DNA of 64,000 nt from VAZQ01 sp035293945. GTDB taxonomy: Bacteria > Pseudomonadota > Alphaproteobacteria > Rhizobiales > Xanthobacteraceae. Position numbers and translations under genes: made by a program. Position 1 is the stretch's first letter, and every line of letters begins with the position of its first letter. Below, one piece after another: positions 9,120 through 20,615 of the stretch. Below the pieces are notes generated by a model. It saw nothing but the letters and a program-made list of their open reading frames with translations, did no database searches and was not told where the DNA came from. The DNA is taken from positions 158,189 to 222,188 of the forward strand of contig DATGLV010000034.1 in NCBI GenBank assembly GCA_035293945.1, in the 5' to 3' direction.

Positions 9120-9479
9120 TCAAGGGGCGGCGCCGCCCCCGGCTGCCGGTTCCACCACGATGGTTCCGGTCATGTGCGGATGCAGAGAGCAGAAGTATTC
9201 GTAGGTGCCCGCAGTCGTGAACGTGAACGAATACTTATCGTCAGTGTCGAGCACCTTGGATTTGAACTCCTTTCCGGTTGCCGAGACGGTATGCGGGATG
9301 TCGTCCTCGTTGACCCAGGTGATGGTGGTGCCGGCTTTGACCGTGACCCGCTGCGGCGCGAAGGTGAAATTGTCGATCTTCACCTCCGTCCCCGGCGTGG
9401 GAGCCGCCCATACCGCGGCTCCGGCCAAGAGGCCGACGAGACCGCCCAACACGGCGGCGCGGCCGATATTCTTCTTCAT
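9120..9479 (-). CDS. exported cupredoxin (plastocyanin/amicyanin-like)
   Basis: A 119-residue type-1 copper protein. A signal peptide with a hydrophobic core at residues 8-25 ends near AWA/AP. The mature domain keeps all four copper ligands: H63, then C97-x2-H100-x2-M103. This is the single-domain amicyanin/pseudoazurin-like pattern, which carries electrons in the periplasm. MKKN at 9479 is the preferred start because basic residues precede the hydrophobic core. A start at 9488 adds three residues. It lies between a metallophosphoesterase gene and the sigma factor on the same strand. Confidence 0.93.
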   Translation of the reverse strand: MKKNIGRAAVLGGLVGLLAGAAVWAAPTPGTEVKIDNFTFAPQRVTVKAGTTITWVNEDDIPHTVSATGKEFKSKVLDTDDKYSFTFTTAGTYEYFCSLHPHMTGTIVVEPAAGGGAAP

Positions 9480-9506
9480 GGTTAACATTCCTGTTCCGCG
9501 CTCCGG

Positions 9507-10445
9507 TCAGCCCTGCAGCGGCGCGTCGATGATGGCGAGCCGCTGGCGGCCAGGCACGTAGTTGATGCTCGCGGTGCCGAGCACAGAGCGCAGCTTGTCG
9601 TCGTCGACCTTCATGGGTCCGGGTGAAGAAGCCGATCCGGGCGCCGGCTGCGGGAATGCGGTCGAGCGGGCGGTGTGGAAGGCGACATTGCCCTCGACCT
9701 TCTGGACGATCTGGTGGATGTGGCCGTTGAGCACCGTCACCGAGCCGAAGCGCTTGAGGTAGCCCAGCGCCCGCTCGCTATCCTCGGTACCCCAGCCCCA
9801 CTGCGGATAGATGCTCCACAGCGGAATGTGAGCGAACACCACGATCGGGGTCGAGGCTGTGCGTGCCTTCAGGTCATCCTCGAGCCATGCCAGCTGATCG
9901 TCGCCGAGATTGCCCATCCCGCCGGCTTTGAGATTCACGACATTGACGAGGCCGACGAAATGCGCGCCACCCGCGTCGAAGCTGTACCAGCCGGCGCCCT
10001 TGGCATCGCGCCCATAGCGCTCGGTGTAGAGCTTGGCGGGATCATCGAGCACGTCGTGCTCGCCTGGCACATAGTGCACGTCGAGACCAGCCTGCGAGAT
10101 GACCTGCTGGGCATTGTCGAACTCGGATACTTTCGACAGGTGGGTGATGTCGCCCGTGTGGATCATGAAAGATGGCTTGGTGGGAAGCGCCTTAACCTTG
10201 TTGATCGCTTCCTGCAGGGTGCCGAGCGCATTGGGATTGGCCGGCCGGTCGAAGCCGACATGGCTGTCGCTGATCTGCAGGAAGGTGAGCCCGCTCGCTG
10301 CTTGGGCGTGGGCTTCGCCGACGAGCCCGAGCGAGCGCGGGACGCCGCCCGCAATCGTCCACAGCACGCCGGTTCCGGCCCAGGTCATGCATTCCAGCAC
10401 CTTGCGGCGGTTCAGGCCTTCGCGGTCATCGTTATTGGAAGTCAT
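9507..10445 (-). CDS. exported metallophosphoesterase
   Basis: A 312-residue calcineurin-like phosphoesterase. The metal motifs are in order: ISDSHVG, HTGDITH, a GEHD in place of the usual GNHD, and NGHIHQ near the C-terminus. The N-terminus has a twin-arginine-like NRRKVLE (R13-R14) before a hydrophobic stretch, suggesting Tat export of a folded metalloenzyme. It is the first gene of the phosphoesterase-cupredoxin-ECF-anti-sigma set. The phosphodiester or phosphomonoester substrate is unknown. Confidence 0.9.
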   Translation of the reverse strand: MTSNNDDREGLNRRKVLECMTWAGTGVLWTIAGGVPRSLGLVGEAHAQAASGLTFLQISDSHVGFDRPANPNALGTLQEAINKVKALPTKPSFMIHTGDITHLSKVSEFDNAQQVISQAGLDVHYVPGEHDVLDDPAKLYTERYGRDAKGAGWYSFDAGGAHFVGLVNVVNLKAGGMGNLGDDQLAWLEDDLKARTASTPIVVFAHIPLWSIYPQWGWGTEDSERALGYLKRFGSVTVLNGHIHQIVQKVEGNVAFHTARSTAFPQPAPGSASSPGPMKVDDDKLRSVLGTASINYVPGRQRLAIIDAPLQG

Positions 10446-10529
10446 GGCGGTTCTCCGGTTGGATTTCGGTCCTACGCGGGCTAGATCGCGCGAGCCGCCG
10501 GTTTATTCCCGAGCCTGAGAGAGATTTAA

Positions 10530-12736
<2,207 letters not shown>

Positions 12737-12840
12737 CGGTCGCGGGTCGCGGCCTGGTCGGCACCTGCGAACCGGAAGGTCCCGTCGAGCTCTCGAACCG
12801 AAAAGCCGCCCAACAAACCAACGAGATAGCCCAAAAAGAG

Positions 12841-12872
12841 AAGACCCTGGCGCCGGGGCGGCCCAGGGTCTT
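12841..12872. terminator. bidirectional-looking terminator hairpin
   Basis: The perfect 10-bp arms AAGACCCTGG (12841-12850) and CCAGGGTCTT (12863-12872) enclose a GC loop. On the minus strand the stem is followed by CTCTTTTTGG, a usable U-tract, so it may end the small gene at 12975. On the plus strand only three T follow, so it is a weaker stop for proB. Confidence 0.6.
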
Positions 12873-12974
12873 TCGCCGGATGGGTGAGGGGTTGGGGGGC
12901 TGGGGGGCACACCACCCGGCGCGTCAGGACAATTCCCGAGCCGGCCGGGCGTTCCACACCGCCCGGAAATTTTT

Positions 12975-13187
12975 TCAAATTTTTTTTGTCCGCCTCCGTG
13001 TCGGGTTCCGCAGCCTTCCGGCGGCTGACCGGGCTTTGCTTTGCACGGCCAGATCGGCCGGCAAATTGACCTTGCGCCCGTCGGGGAATTCTAAATACCG
13101 CAATCGGATAGTGCCGCCCCGGCCCTCGATCACATAGCGGGTGCCAATCGAGAACCGGCTGGGAAGACGACTAACCTCAGCGCTCAT
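12975..13187 (-). CDS. small conserved-looking basic protein, unknown function
   Basis: A 70-residue protein with a short beta-rich centre (RYVIEGRGG, then IRLRYLEFPDGRKVNLP) and a basic tail ending in RRRTKKI. The ATG at 13187 is preceded on its strand by GTAGGAGAGATCG, a good ribosome-binding site, which is the main reason to accept it. A terminator-like hairpin lies 100 bp past its stop. I do not recognise the family. The basic tail could bind nucleic acid, but this is a guess. Confidence 0.6.
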   Translation of the reverse strand: MSAEVSRLPSRFSIGTRYVIEGRGGTIRLRYLEFPDGRKVNLPADLAVQSKARSAAGRLRNPTRRRTKKI

Positions 13188-13308
13188 CGATCTCTCCTAC
13201 GCACACTACAACTACGTGGATTGTGTGTGGGGGAGATGCCAATTCGATGACGAAACAGAGACGCCAGGGAGCGCGGTCTGTGAATTTCGTGGACGAACAA
13301 ACAGGCGT

Positions 13309-14310
13309 TTAGAACGCCAATCCGTTCTCCCCGGCGAGGGCCTTTAGCGAAGTTTCCGGGCGTGCCCCCAAATGCCCGATCACCTCGGCGGCCGCCAACG
13401 CGCCCAAGCGTGCTGCAGTGCGATAGTCGGCCTCGCGCGCAAGACCCACCAGGAACCCCGCCGCAAACAGATCTCCGGCACCGGTCGCATCGACCACGCG
13501 CTCCACCGGAAACGCAGGCACGGCCTCGGTTTCGGCGCGAGAGACCACCAGACAGCCCTTCTCGCTGCGGGTGATCACGGCCAGCCGCGCGTCCTGCCGC
13601 AGGGCGGCGAGGGCAGCCTCGAAGTCGGCCGTCTGGTACAGGCTGTGCAGCTCGCGTTCATTGGCGAAGATGATGTCGACTGCGCCGGTGCGAATGAGAT
13701 CGAGGAACTCGTCGCGATGGCGGTCCACGCAGAACACGTCGGAGAGCGTGAGCGCGACCTGTCGCTCGGCTTCGTGCGCGATCTTGGCCGCCCTGAGAAA
13801 AGCCTGCTTGGCGTGCGGCGGATCCCACAAATAACCTTCAAGATAGGTGATGCCGGCGCTCGCGATCTGGTCGGCGTCGATATCGGCCGGATAAAGGTCC
13901 TGCGCGGCTCCCAAGTAAGTGTTCATGGTGCGCTCACCATCGGGGGTGACCAGCACATAGCAGCGGCCCGTGGATGGGCCGGCTGCGGCGGCCGGCGTCG
14001 TGAAGTCGACGCCGGCGGCCCGGATATCGTGGGCGAAGACGCCGCCCAGCGCGTCGCGCTTGACCTTGCCTACGAAAGCGGCCCGCGCCCCAAGGCTCGC
14101 CACGCCCACAATAGTATTGGCCGCCGATCCTCCGGAGATCTCGACCGCCGGGCCCATGGCATCGTAGATCGCGCCTGCCCGTGCCTCATCGATCAGCGCC
14201 ATCGTACCCTTGCGCATGCCGTGGCGGACCAGAAAGTCGTCCTCGGTGCGAGCGATCACATCCACGATGGCATTGCCAATGCCGACAACCTCGGTACGGA
14301 GTGTAGTCAT
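13309..14310 (-). CDS. PfkB-family carbohydrate kinase (adenosine-kinase-like)
   Basis: A 333-residue ribokinase-superfamily enzyme. The sugar-binding region GGSAANT lies at residues 60-66, and the catalytic signature VVDATGAGD (anion hole and Asp base) at 272-280. The overall length and the MTTLRTEVVGIGNAIVDV start match the alphaproteobacterial proteins annotated as adenosine kinase. The true substrate (adenosine, or a related ribonucleoside or sugar) is not settled by the motifs. It is divergent from trpS across a 134-bp gap that contains an inverted repeat. Confidence 0.9.
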   Translation of the reverse strand: MTTLRTEVVGIGNAIVDVIARTEDDFLVRHGMRKGTMALIDEARAGAIYDAMGPAVEISGGSAANTIVGVASLGARAAFVGKVKRDALGGVFAHDIRAAGVDFTTPAAAAGPSTGRCYVLVTPDGERTMNTYLGAAQDLYPADIDADQIASAGITYLEGYLWDPPHAKQAFLRAAKIAHEAERQVALTLSDVFCVDRHRDEFLDLIRTGAVDIIFANERELHSLYQTADFEAALAALRQDARLAVITRSEKGCLVVSRAETEAVPAFPVERVVDATGAGDLFAAGFLVGLAREADYRTAARLGALAAAEVIGHLGARPETSLKALAGENGLAF

Positions 14311-14337
14311 GCGGGTTCCCTTGCGGTGACTGAAAGC

Positions 14338-14426
14338 AGCGAATAGCGAATGGCGAGCAAATTAGTGAGTAGCGAATACGGAATGGGCTGGCCACCCTCT
14401 TGGCTCTTCGCTATTCGCTATTCGCT
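14338..14426. repeat. inverted repeat of 7-bp AGCGAAT units
   Basis: AGCGAATAGCGAAT (14338-14351) and its exact reverse complement ATTCGCTATTCGCT (14413-14426) flank a 61-bp centre that holds a further AGCGAATACG. Each arm is itself two 7-bp direct units. It fills the intergenic space between the kinase gene and trpS, and the right arm ends 18 bp before the trpS start. Confidence 0.8.
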
Positions 14427-14444
14427 CTTATCAAGGGACTGCCG

Positions 14445-15482
14445 ATGATGGTCTTCAAGGAACGCGTATTCTCCGGCGTGCAGCCGACCGGCAACCTGCA
14501 CCTCGGCAACTATCTGGGCGCCATGGTCAAGTTCGTGGCCCTGCAGGACCGCTACGATTGCATCTACTGCGTGGTCGACCTCCATGCCATCACGGTATGG
14601 CAGGACCCCGCCGAGCTGCCGCGCGCGATCCGTGAGGTGACGGCCGCCTTCATCGCTTGCGGGATCGATCCAAACAAGCACATCGTGTTCAATCAAAGCC
14701 AGGTGGCCGAACATGCGGAGCTCGCCTGGGTCTTCAACTGCGTGGCCCGTATGGGCTGGCTCAACCGCATGACCCAGTTCAAGGAGAAGGCCGGCAAGGA
14801 CCGCGAGAACGCCTCGGTCGGGCTATATTCATACCCGACCCTGATGGCGGCCGATATTTTGGTCTACCGCGCCACCCATGTGCCGGTCGGCGAGGACCAG
14901 AAGCAGCACCTGGAGCTCTCACGCGATATCGCCCAGAAGTTCAACAATGACTTTTCGGCGTCGATCCGTGCACATGGCCACGGTGATGTGTTCTTTCCGT
15001 TGCCCGAGCCGCTCATCCAAGGCCCGGCTACGCGGGTGATGTCGCTGCGCGACGGCACAAAGAAGATGTCGAAATCCGACGCGTCCGATTACTCGCGCAT
15101 CAACCTCACCGACGATGCCGACGCCATTGCACAGAAGATCCGCAAGGCCAAGACCGATCCGGAACCGCTGCCACACGAGGAGAAGGGGCTCGAGCAGCGC
15201 CCCGAAGCCGACAATCTGGTCGGCATCTATGCGGCGCTCGCCGACACCAGCCGCGCACAAGTGCTCGCCCAATTTGGCGGCGCGCAATTCTCCACCTTCA
15301 AGGCTGAGCTGATCGATCTCCTGGTCGGCAAGCTTGCCCCGATCAATGCCGAGATGCGTCGTCTGATTGCAGATCCCCTTTACATCGATCAGGTTCTGGC
15401 TGATGGGGCGGCGCGGGCACAGAAGCTCGCGGCCGAAACCATGAAGGCCGTGAAGGATATCGTGGGCTTCGTGCACAGGTGA
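14445..15482 (+). CDS. trpS: tryptophanyl-tRNA synthetase
   Basis: Class I synthetase charging tRNA-Trp. The HIGH-equivalent HLGN is at residues 19-22 and KMSKS at 207-211. The protein is 345 residues, the bacterial norm. Two adjacent ATGs (14445, 14448) precede [14 protein letters not shown]. The longer open frame from 14400 begins inside the inverted repeat and was rejected. murJ (mviN) often precedes trpS in related genomes but is not present here. Confidence 0.97.
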   Translation: MMVFKERVFSGVQPTGNLHLGNYLGAMVKFVALQDRYDCIYCVVDLHAITVWQDPAELPRAIREVTAAFIACGIDPNKHIVFNQSQVAEHAELAWVFNCVARMGWLNRMTQFKEKAGKDRENASVGLYSYPTLMAADILVYRATHVPVGEDQKQHLELSRDIAQKFNNDFSASIRAHGHGDVFFPLPEPLIQGPATRVMSLRDGTKKMSKSDASDYSRINLTDDADAIAQKIRKAKTDPEPLPHEEKGLEQRPEADNLVGIYAALADTSRAQVLAQFGGAQFSTFKAELIDLLVGKLAPINAEMRRLIADPLYIDQVLADGAARAQKLAAETMKAVKDIVGFVHR

Positions 15483-15612
15483 CGGCACGGCACCTCGGGA
15501 TGGCGCGCTGCAAGCCGTCTTGTCGAGCGCGGCAAGGCCGTGGCAAGGTTCGCTCGACGCTACAGCGAGCCAATCGACTTGGCAGGCGATGGCTCTGCCC
15601 CGGGGAGGGCCG

Positions 15613-16107
15613 ATGAGCCTGAGGCGGCGCAGCTACGAGCCCGGCCACTCGCCCAAGTTCCTGGTCGTGATCGACGACACGCCGGAATGCGACCGGGCGC
15701 TCTACTTCGCCAGCCGGCGGGCGCTGCGCACCGGCGCCAGCGTGCTGATGCTGCGGGTCATCGAAATCCTCGACCGAAACCAGCAATGGCTCGGGGTCGC
15801 CGATATCATGCGGGCGGAAGCGCACGAGGAGGCGGGTGCGGTGCTCGACCGCTCCGCCGCGCGCGCGAGCAGCATCACCGGCGTCACACCCGAGCGGGTG
15901 ATCCGCGAAGGCGAGATGGCGGAGGAAATCCTCAAGCTGATCGAGGAGGATGAGGATATCGCGCTCTTGATCCTGGCGGCCAGCACCGGGAATGAGGGTC
16001 CGGGTCCCTTGGTCTCGAGCCTCGCCAAGACGGCTGGGACGTTCCCGATCCCGGTCGCGATCGTGCCTGGCCATCTCAGCGACGAGGACCTCGAATCCAT
16101 GTCGTGA
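15613..16107 (+). CDS. universal stress protein (UspA family)
   Basis: A 164-residue single-domain Usp. FLVVIDDTPECDRAL starts the first beta strand and the adenine-site region. The usual ATP-binding GxxGxxS(T) segment is not clear: the corresponding part reads AASTGNEGPGPLVS, so nucleotide binding is uncertain. The ATG at 15613 is preceded by GGGGAGGGC and was preferred to 15520. It lies 130 bp after trpS. Confidence 0.87.
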   Translation: MSLRRRSYEPGHSPKFLVVIDDTPECDRALYFASRRALRTGASVLMLRVIEILDRNQQWLGVADIMRAEAHEEAGAVLDRSAARASSITGVTPERVIREGEMAEEILKLIEEDEDIALLILAASTGNEGPGPLVSSLAKTAGTFPIPVAIVPGHLSDEDLESMS

Positions 16108-16217
16108 ACAGGCCGGGTCGGCGGTCTTCTTGAATTTCAAGATGCCGCAGCCACTTAAGACAGAAATGGAAGCGATCCTGCGACCCAGCCGCAGGATGCA
16201 AAGCGACGGAGACCGCA

Positions 16218-16781
16218 ATGTTCATTCAGACCGAGCCCACCCCAAACCCGGCGACCATCAAGTTTCTGCCCGGGCGGGCGGTCCTTGCCCATGGAACGCT
16301 GGACATCCGCGAGAAGTCGGAAGCGAGCCAATCGCCACTGGCGGAACGGCTGTTTGCAATCGATGGTGTCGCCGGGGTTTTTTTCGGGTCCGACTTCATC
16401 TCGGTAACCAAGACGGACGGCGAATGGCAGCAGCTCAAGCCGGCGATCCTGGGCGCCATCATGGAGCACTTCATGTCCGGTGCGCCGGTCCTGCATGCCG
16501 AGGAGCAGGCTGCCGCCACCGGCGCGGCCGGTGAGTTCTTCGCCCCAGAGGATGCGGAAACGGTCGGCATCATCAAGGATCTGATCGAAACGCGGGTGCG
16601 GCCGGCCGTTGCCAATGACGGCGGCGACATCACTTTCCGGGGCTTCCGTGAGGGCATCGTCTATCTGGACATGAAGGGGGCGTGCTCAGGCTGCCCCTCT
16701 TCGACCGCCACGCTGCGTCACGGCATCCAGAACCTGCTCCGCCATTATGTGCCGGATGTCGTGGAAGTCCGCCCCATGTAA
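16218..16781 (+). CDS. NifU-like iron-sulfur scaffold (Nfu)
   Basis: A 187-residue protein with an N-terminal Nfu_N domain (starting MFIQTEPTPNP) and a C-terminal NifU domain carrying C156-x2-C159 (ACSGCPSS). It carries and delivers [4Fe-4S] clusters as a dimer bridging through these cysteines. The two-domain arrangement is that of the alphaproteobacterial and mitochondrial NFU1 type. It precedes tsaB by 96 bp. Confidence 0.95.
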   Translation: MFIQTEPTPNPATIKFLPGRAVLAHGTLDIREKSEASQSPLAERLFAIDGVAGVFFGSDFISVTKTDGEWQQLKPAILGAIMEHFMSGAPVLHAEEQAAATGAAGEFFAPEDAETVGIIKDLIETRVRPAVANDGGDITFRGFREGIVYLDMKGACSGCPSSTATLRHGIQNLLRHYVPDVVEVRPM

Positions 16782-16877
16782 GGGCGGGCCCAGAACAGAT
16801 TGCAAATAAGCTCGTTTTCCAGGTGAACTAAGCGCCTTTTTCTGGCATCTGTCGTCCGTCACGTCGACTCGGACCGC

Positions 16878-17564
16878 ATGCTAGTTCTTGCCATTGACTG
16901 CGCGCTCGACGCCTGCGCGGCCGCGGTGCTTGAAAGCGAAACAGGCAGCATAGTGGCGAGCGAGACGCGCCTCATGGCGCGCGGTCACGCCGAAGCCCTA
17001 ATGCCGTTGATCGCGCGCGTCATGGACGAGGCCGCCGTCGAGTTCAAGGAACTCGACCGTATCGCCGTCACGGTGGGGCCCGGCAGCTTCACAGGCTTGC
17101 GGGTTGGTATTTCGGCCGCGCGCGGCATCGCGCTCGCGGCCGGCAAGCCAGCTATCGGGGTCACCACGCTGTCGGCCCTGGCGGCTCCGCACATTGCCGA
17201 GCACGGGCAGAGCCCGGTCATGGCCGCGATCGATGCGCGGCATGAACACGTTTACGTCCAGGTGTTCGCTCCCGGCGGGCGCAGCTTGGTGCCCCCGCGG
17301 ATCGCTACGCTGCGGGAGGCGGCGCGCGCGGCCGCCAGCGGAAATGCCCGTATCGTCGGCTCAGCCGCTGTCCTGGTGGCGCAGGCCTGGCCCAAGGGCG
17401 AACTGCCGCCGGTGGCGCTCGACCAGCGCGCTGCGCCCGATATCGCCTGGATTGCACGGCTCGGCGCCGCCGGCACCGACACCGGAAGCTCGCCGAGACC
17501 ACTCTATCTGCGCGGTCCGGACGCCGTGCCGCAGCCCACCTCTGCCAAGCTGAAGCGTCGATGA
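16878..17564 (+). CDS. tsaB: tRNA t6A synthesis protein TsaB
   Basis: Partner of TsaD in forming threonylcarbamoyl-adenosine at tRNA position 37. MLVLAIDCALDACAAAV and the central VGPGSFTGLRVG motif are diagnostic. The length is 228 residues. Its stop overlaps the start of rimI (ATGA), the classic tsaB-rimI order. MtaB at the left end of the window acts on the t6A this complex makes. Confidence 0.96.
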   Translation: MLVLAIDCALDACAAAVLESETGSIVASETRLMARGHAEALMPLIARVMDEAAVEFKELDRIAVTVGPGSFTGLRVGISAARGIALAAGKPAIGVTTLSALAAPHIAEHGQSPVMAAIDARHEHVYVQVFAPGGRSLVPPRIATLREAARAAASGNARIVGSAAVLVAQAWPKGELPPVALDQRAAPDIAWIARLGAAGTDTGSSPRPLYLRGPDAVPQPTSAKLKRR

Positions 17565-18082
17565 TCGATTTCATCACGACGCTGTTGGCGCGGACCGAGC
17601 CTCGCATTTCCGAGGCGACGGTGGGCGATGCCGGGGACATGGCCGCGTTGCATGCAGCATCCTTCCATCGCGGCTGGAGCGAGGACGAGTTCGAGCGGCT
17701 TCTGCTCGACCGCTTGGTCGTCGCACACCGGGTCACCATCAGTCGCCGGCTCGTGGGATTCGTCATTTCGCGCGTCATCTCCGGCGAGGCGGAGATTCTG
17801 TCGGTCGCCATCGCGGCGGCGCGACGCCGGAAGGGCCTGGCCCGGCGCATGCTCGATCTGCATCTGCGCAGACTTGCCGGGCTCGGCGCCCGCAGCGTCT
17901 TTCTCGAAGTCAACGAGGGCAACCTGGCGGCGAACCGGCTTTATCGACGCGCCGGATTTCACCCGGTGGGCCGTCGCGAGGGCTACTATCCGAAGCTAAG
18001 CGAGAGACGCCGTGCCGGCGATTTTCCGGGGCAGGTCGACCACAGCACGGCGGCGCTGGTGTTGCGCTGCGAGCTTCCCTGA
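17561..18082 (+). CDS. rimI: ribosomal-protein-S18-alanine N-acetyltransferase RimI-like
   Basis: A 173-residue GNAT enzyme. The acetyl-CoA loop region SVAIAAARRRKGLARRML and the C-terminal EVNEGNLAANRLYRRAGF are typical of RimI, which acetylates the N-terminus of S18 and possibly other proteins. The ATG at 17561 overlaps the tsaB stop. It has about 20 extra N-terminal residues compared with the E. coli enzyme. Confidence 0.92.
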   Translation: MIDFITTLLARTEPRISEATVGDAGDMAALHAASFHRGWSEDEFERLLLDRLVVAHRVTISRRLVGFVISRVISGEAEILSVAIAAARRRKGLARRMLDLHLRRLAGLGARSVFLEVNEGNLAANRLYRRAGFHPVGRREGYYPKLSERRRAGDFPGQVDHSTAALVLRCELP

Positions 18083-18206
18083 AGTCACCCGACCGACTTT
18101 CCGCCACGTTCCGGAAGGCGTATCCTTGCGTCAGCCTGCGGCTACGAGAAACTGCGCAAAAAGCGGGAAAAGAAGCACAAAGAAACTGTCGCATGGGAGA
18201 ACGCCA

Positions 18207-18572
18207 ATGAAGAGCAATATCCTCGCCTGTGTTTTTCTGCTGGCCGCGTTGCCATCGGCAGCCGCCGCGCAGAGCGCATCGGTCGCGCCTGACGCCAAAG
18301 CAACTGCGGGACGCAACCTGTTCACGCAGCATTGCGTGGTTTGCCATGTGAAGACGCTGATCACCGCGGCCCGCACCTATGGTCCCTCCCTCTCCCGGGA
18401 ATCGCTCGGCGGACAAGAGGAGGTGTTGAGCGCCTTCATCAGCGAGGGGGATTCAAACATGCCCGGGTTCAAGTTGAGTCTGCAGCCTGACGAGATCGGG
18501 GCCATCGTCGCCTATCTGAAGACTTTGCCGGCACCGCCGCCGGGCAGCCCCGCGAATACCGCGCCGCGCTAA
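18207..18572 (+). CDS. exported monoheme cytochrome c
   Basis: A 121-residue protein with a signal peptide (core LACVFLLAALPSAAA, cleavage near AAAQ) and one heme-binding C43-x2-C46-H47 (CVVCH). M85 in SNMPGF is the likely sixth ligand, as in class I cytochromes c. The ATG at 18207 is preceded by GGGAGAACGCC. It lies only 31 bp ahead of the large heme/propeller gene, so the two probably form one transcript, and this protein may be the electron carrier for it. Confidence 0.92.
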   Translation: MKSNILACVFLLAALPSAAAAQSASVAPDAKATAGRNLFTQHCVVCHVKTLITAARTYGPSLSRESLGGQEEVLSAFISEGDSNMPGFKLSLQPDEIGAIVAYLKTLPAPPPGSPANTAPR

Positions 18573-18603
18573 GCGAACCAACAAGCAGTCGGAGGATCCA
18601 GCA

Positions 18604-20460
18604 ATGACCCGCACGAGCAGACTAGGTAATTTTGCCACCGGCCTGGCATTGGGAACGGCGCTTTCGTTGATCCTGCCCGCAATGGCGGCCGCCGCCGACG
18701 GGCTCATCAGCGGCACGGTGAAATCTGCTTCGGGCGGAAGCATGGGCGGTGTGACGGTGTCGGCCAAGGCCGAGGGCACGACCATCACCACCACGGTGTT
18801 CAGCGACCAGGACGGCGGCTACTATTTCCCGCCCCTGCCCGCCGGCAAATACCGGGTGTGGGCACAGGCGCTCGGTTTTGCGACCGCCAAGAGCGAAGCC
18901 GATTTGGCAGCATCTCCCCGGCAAGATTTCGTCCTGCAGCCGCTCACGGATTTTGAGCAGCGCGTGCGGCAGTTGCCCGGCGATCTGATTCTTGCAGGCT
19001 TGCCGGACGCAACTCCCGATGACCGTCGTCTCAAGCAAATCGTCCGCAATAATTGCACGAGCTGCCACACGCCGAGCTACCCGCTGCAGCATCGTTTCGA
19101 CGAAACGGGATGGAACGCCGTGATCCAGACGATGAAGCAGATCAACGTCTACGGCGTTTACAAGCAAGGCGCGGAAGTCAATCCGGTGCTCAACTTCCAT
19201 CAAAAGGAGCTTGCCGCCTATCTGGCGCGAGCGCGCGGGCCCGGAAATGAATTCAAGATCGTGAACCGGCCGCGTCCCACCGGCGAGGCGGCGCGCGCAG
19301 TGTTCACCGAATATGATGTTCCGCTCAACCCGGACCAGGCGCTCCCGGCCCCAGACCATCCGAACGACGGCAGCGATTGGACGCTCGGAACGCCATCGCG
19401 TGTCGGGTCGCTGCCGCATGATGCGGCCGCCGACTTCGACGGCAATCTGTGGTTCGCGGCCACAATGCCCAACCGCACCATGTCGGTCGGGCGTATCGAT
19501 GCCAAGACCGGTGCGGTGAAGCCGTTTCGGGTCGACGCGCCGAACGGGCTTGCCGCCGTTTCCCATGGACTGATCCGCGATGACAAGGGCGTGATCTGGT
19601 TCAACGCACATCTCGGGCGCGGCAGCCTCGCCAAGATCGATCCCAAGACCGAGAAGCTCTCCGTGTACATTCCGCCAAGCGGCATGTCTCAGATCGATGG
19701 GCCGGTGACGCTCGACTTCGACGGGAACGGCAATATCTGGGCCGGCACGCAGGACGGCGTGCTGCGCTTCGATCCGGCGGCGGAGAAATTCACGGAATTC
19801 AAATCAGTGACCCCGCGTACAGCCAAGGGCGGGATCGGCACCACCTACGGCATCGCCGGCGATCGCGACGGCAATGTCTGGTGGACCCAGATGGCGTTCG
19901 ACACGATCGCCAAGAGCGACGTGAAGACCGGAAAGTCGCTGGAGTGGACGCTGCCGCCGGTGGCGGAGCAGATCAAGCTTGCAACCCAGGCCGACATCAA
20001 ATTCTACGACACATATGCGCCGACCGACATCGGCACCCCGTTCCCCTGGTCGCAAGGCCCGCGGCGGATGGGGATCGATCGTGCCACCAACGTGTTGTGG
20101 ATTGCTAATTCCTGGGGCGGCAGCCTGACCCGGGTCAACACCTCGACCGGCGACATGACCTTTGTTCCGCTCCCGAACCCCGCCACTCAGCAGCCCTACG
20201 AGGCGCAGGTCGACAAGAGCCACAATGTCTGGGTGCCGATGTGGACGACCGATCAGATCGCCAAATATGATCCCGCAAGCTCGACCTGGACCTTGTTCGA
20301 CCTGCCCACGCGCGGGACTGAGGTGAGGATTGTGAATCTGCTCGAGCAGGACGGTAATAAGGAGGTCGTTTTTGCGTTTCCGCGCTCGAGCAAGGTTGCG
20401 GTCATGAAGGTGCGCAGCGAGGCGGAGCTCGCCGCCCTCAAGCAGCGCGCCCAGCCGTAA
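18604..20460 (+). CDS. exported three-part protein: regulatory-like fold, c-type heme, streptogramin-lyase-like propeller
   Basis: A 618-residue protein with a signal peptide (residues about 8-31), a carboxypeptidase-regulatory-like beta-sandwich (about 33-113, with [17 protein letters not shown]), a heme motif C151-x2-C154-H155 (CTSCH), then a long beta-propeller (about 255-600) with repeats such as [21 protein letters not shown] and SHNVWVP, like virginiamycin-B lyase. SD GGAGG is present upstream. No catalytic function is recognised. A periplasmic redox role with the preceding cytochrome c is inferred from the heme and the context. Confidence 0.85.
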   Translation: MTRTSRLGNFATGLALGTALSLILPAMAAAADGLISGTVKSASGGSMGGVTVSAKAEGTTITTTVFSDQDGGYYFPPLPAGKYRVWAQALGFATAKSEADLAASPRQDFVLQPLTDFEQRVRQLPGDLILAGLPDATPDDRRLKQIVRNNCTSCHTPSYPLQHRFDETGWNAVIQTMKQINVYGVYKQGAEVNPVLNFHQKELAAYLARARGPGNEFKIVNRPRPTGEAARAVFTEYDVPLNPDQALPAPDHPNDGSDWTLGTPSRVGSLPHDAAADFDGNLWFAATMPNRTMSVGRIDAKTGAVKPFRVDAPNGLAAVSHGLIRDDKGVIWFNAHLGRGSLAKIDPKTEKLSVYIPPSGMSQIDGPVTLDFDGNGNIWAGTQDGVLRFDPAAEKFTEFKSVTPRTAKGGIGTTYGIAGDRDGNVWWTQMAFDTIAKSDVKTGKSLEWTLPPVAEQIKLATQADIKFYDTYAPTDIGTPFPWSQGPRRMGIDRATNVLWIANSWGGSLTRVNTSTGDMTFVPLPNPATQQPYEAQVDKSHNVWVPMWTTDQIAKYDPASSTWTLFDLPTRGTEVRIVNLLEQDGNKEVVFAFPRSSKVAVMKVRSEAELAALKQRAQP

Positions 20461-20479
20461 CGGGGGCCCGATACGTCCA

Positions 20480-20508
20480 GCCGCCCCGCCGGCTTGCGGC
20501 GAGGCGGC
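20480..20508 (+). terminator. possible terminator after the propeller gene
   Basis: The GC-rich arms GCCGCC (20480-20485) and GGCGGC (20503-20508) have an additional inner pairing and are followed by CATTTCCTTT. The T-tract is broken, so termination is uncertain. Confidence 0.35.
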
Positions 20509-20615
20509 CATTTCCTTTCGGGGGGAAAGAGGATAAGAGATGCGGGCGGCCGCGGCGGCTGTCGCGCAGCCAGAGAATCACTAGGAAGCACAGAGGATTA
20601 ACCCGCCAAATCGGC

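Noticed and set aside
16120..16145. Short palindrome CTTGAATTTCAAG after the universal stress gene
   Set aside because: Short, with a mismatch, no T-tract and no second copy. Not enough to call a site.
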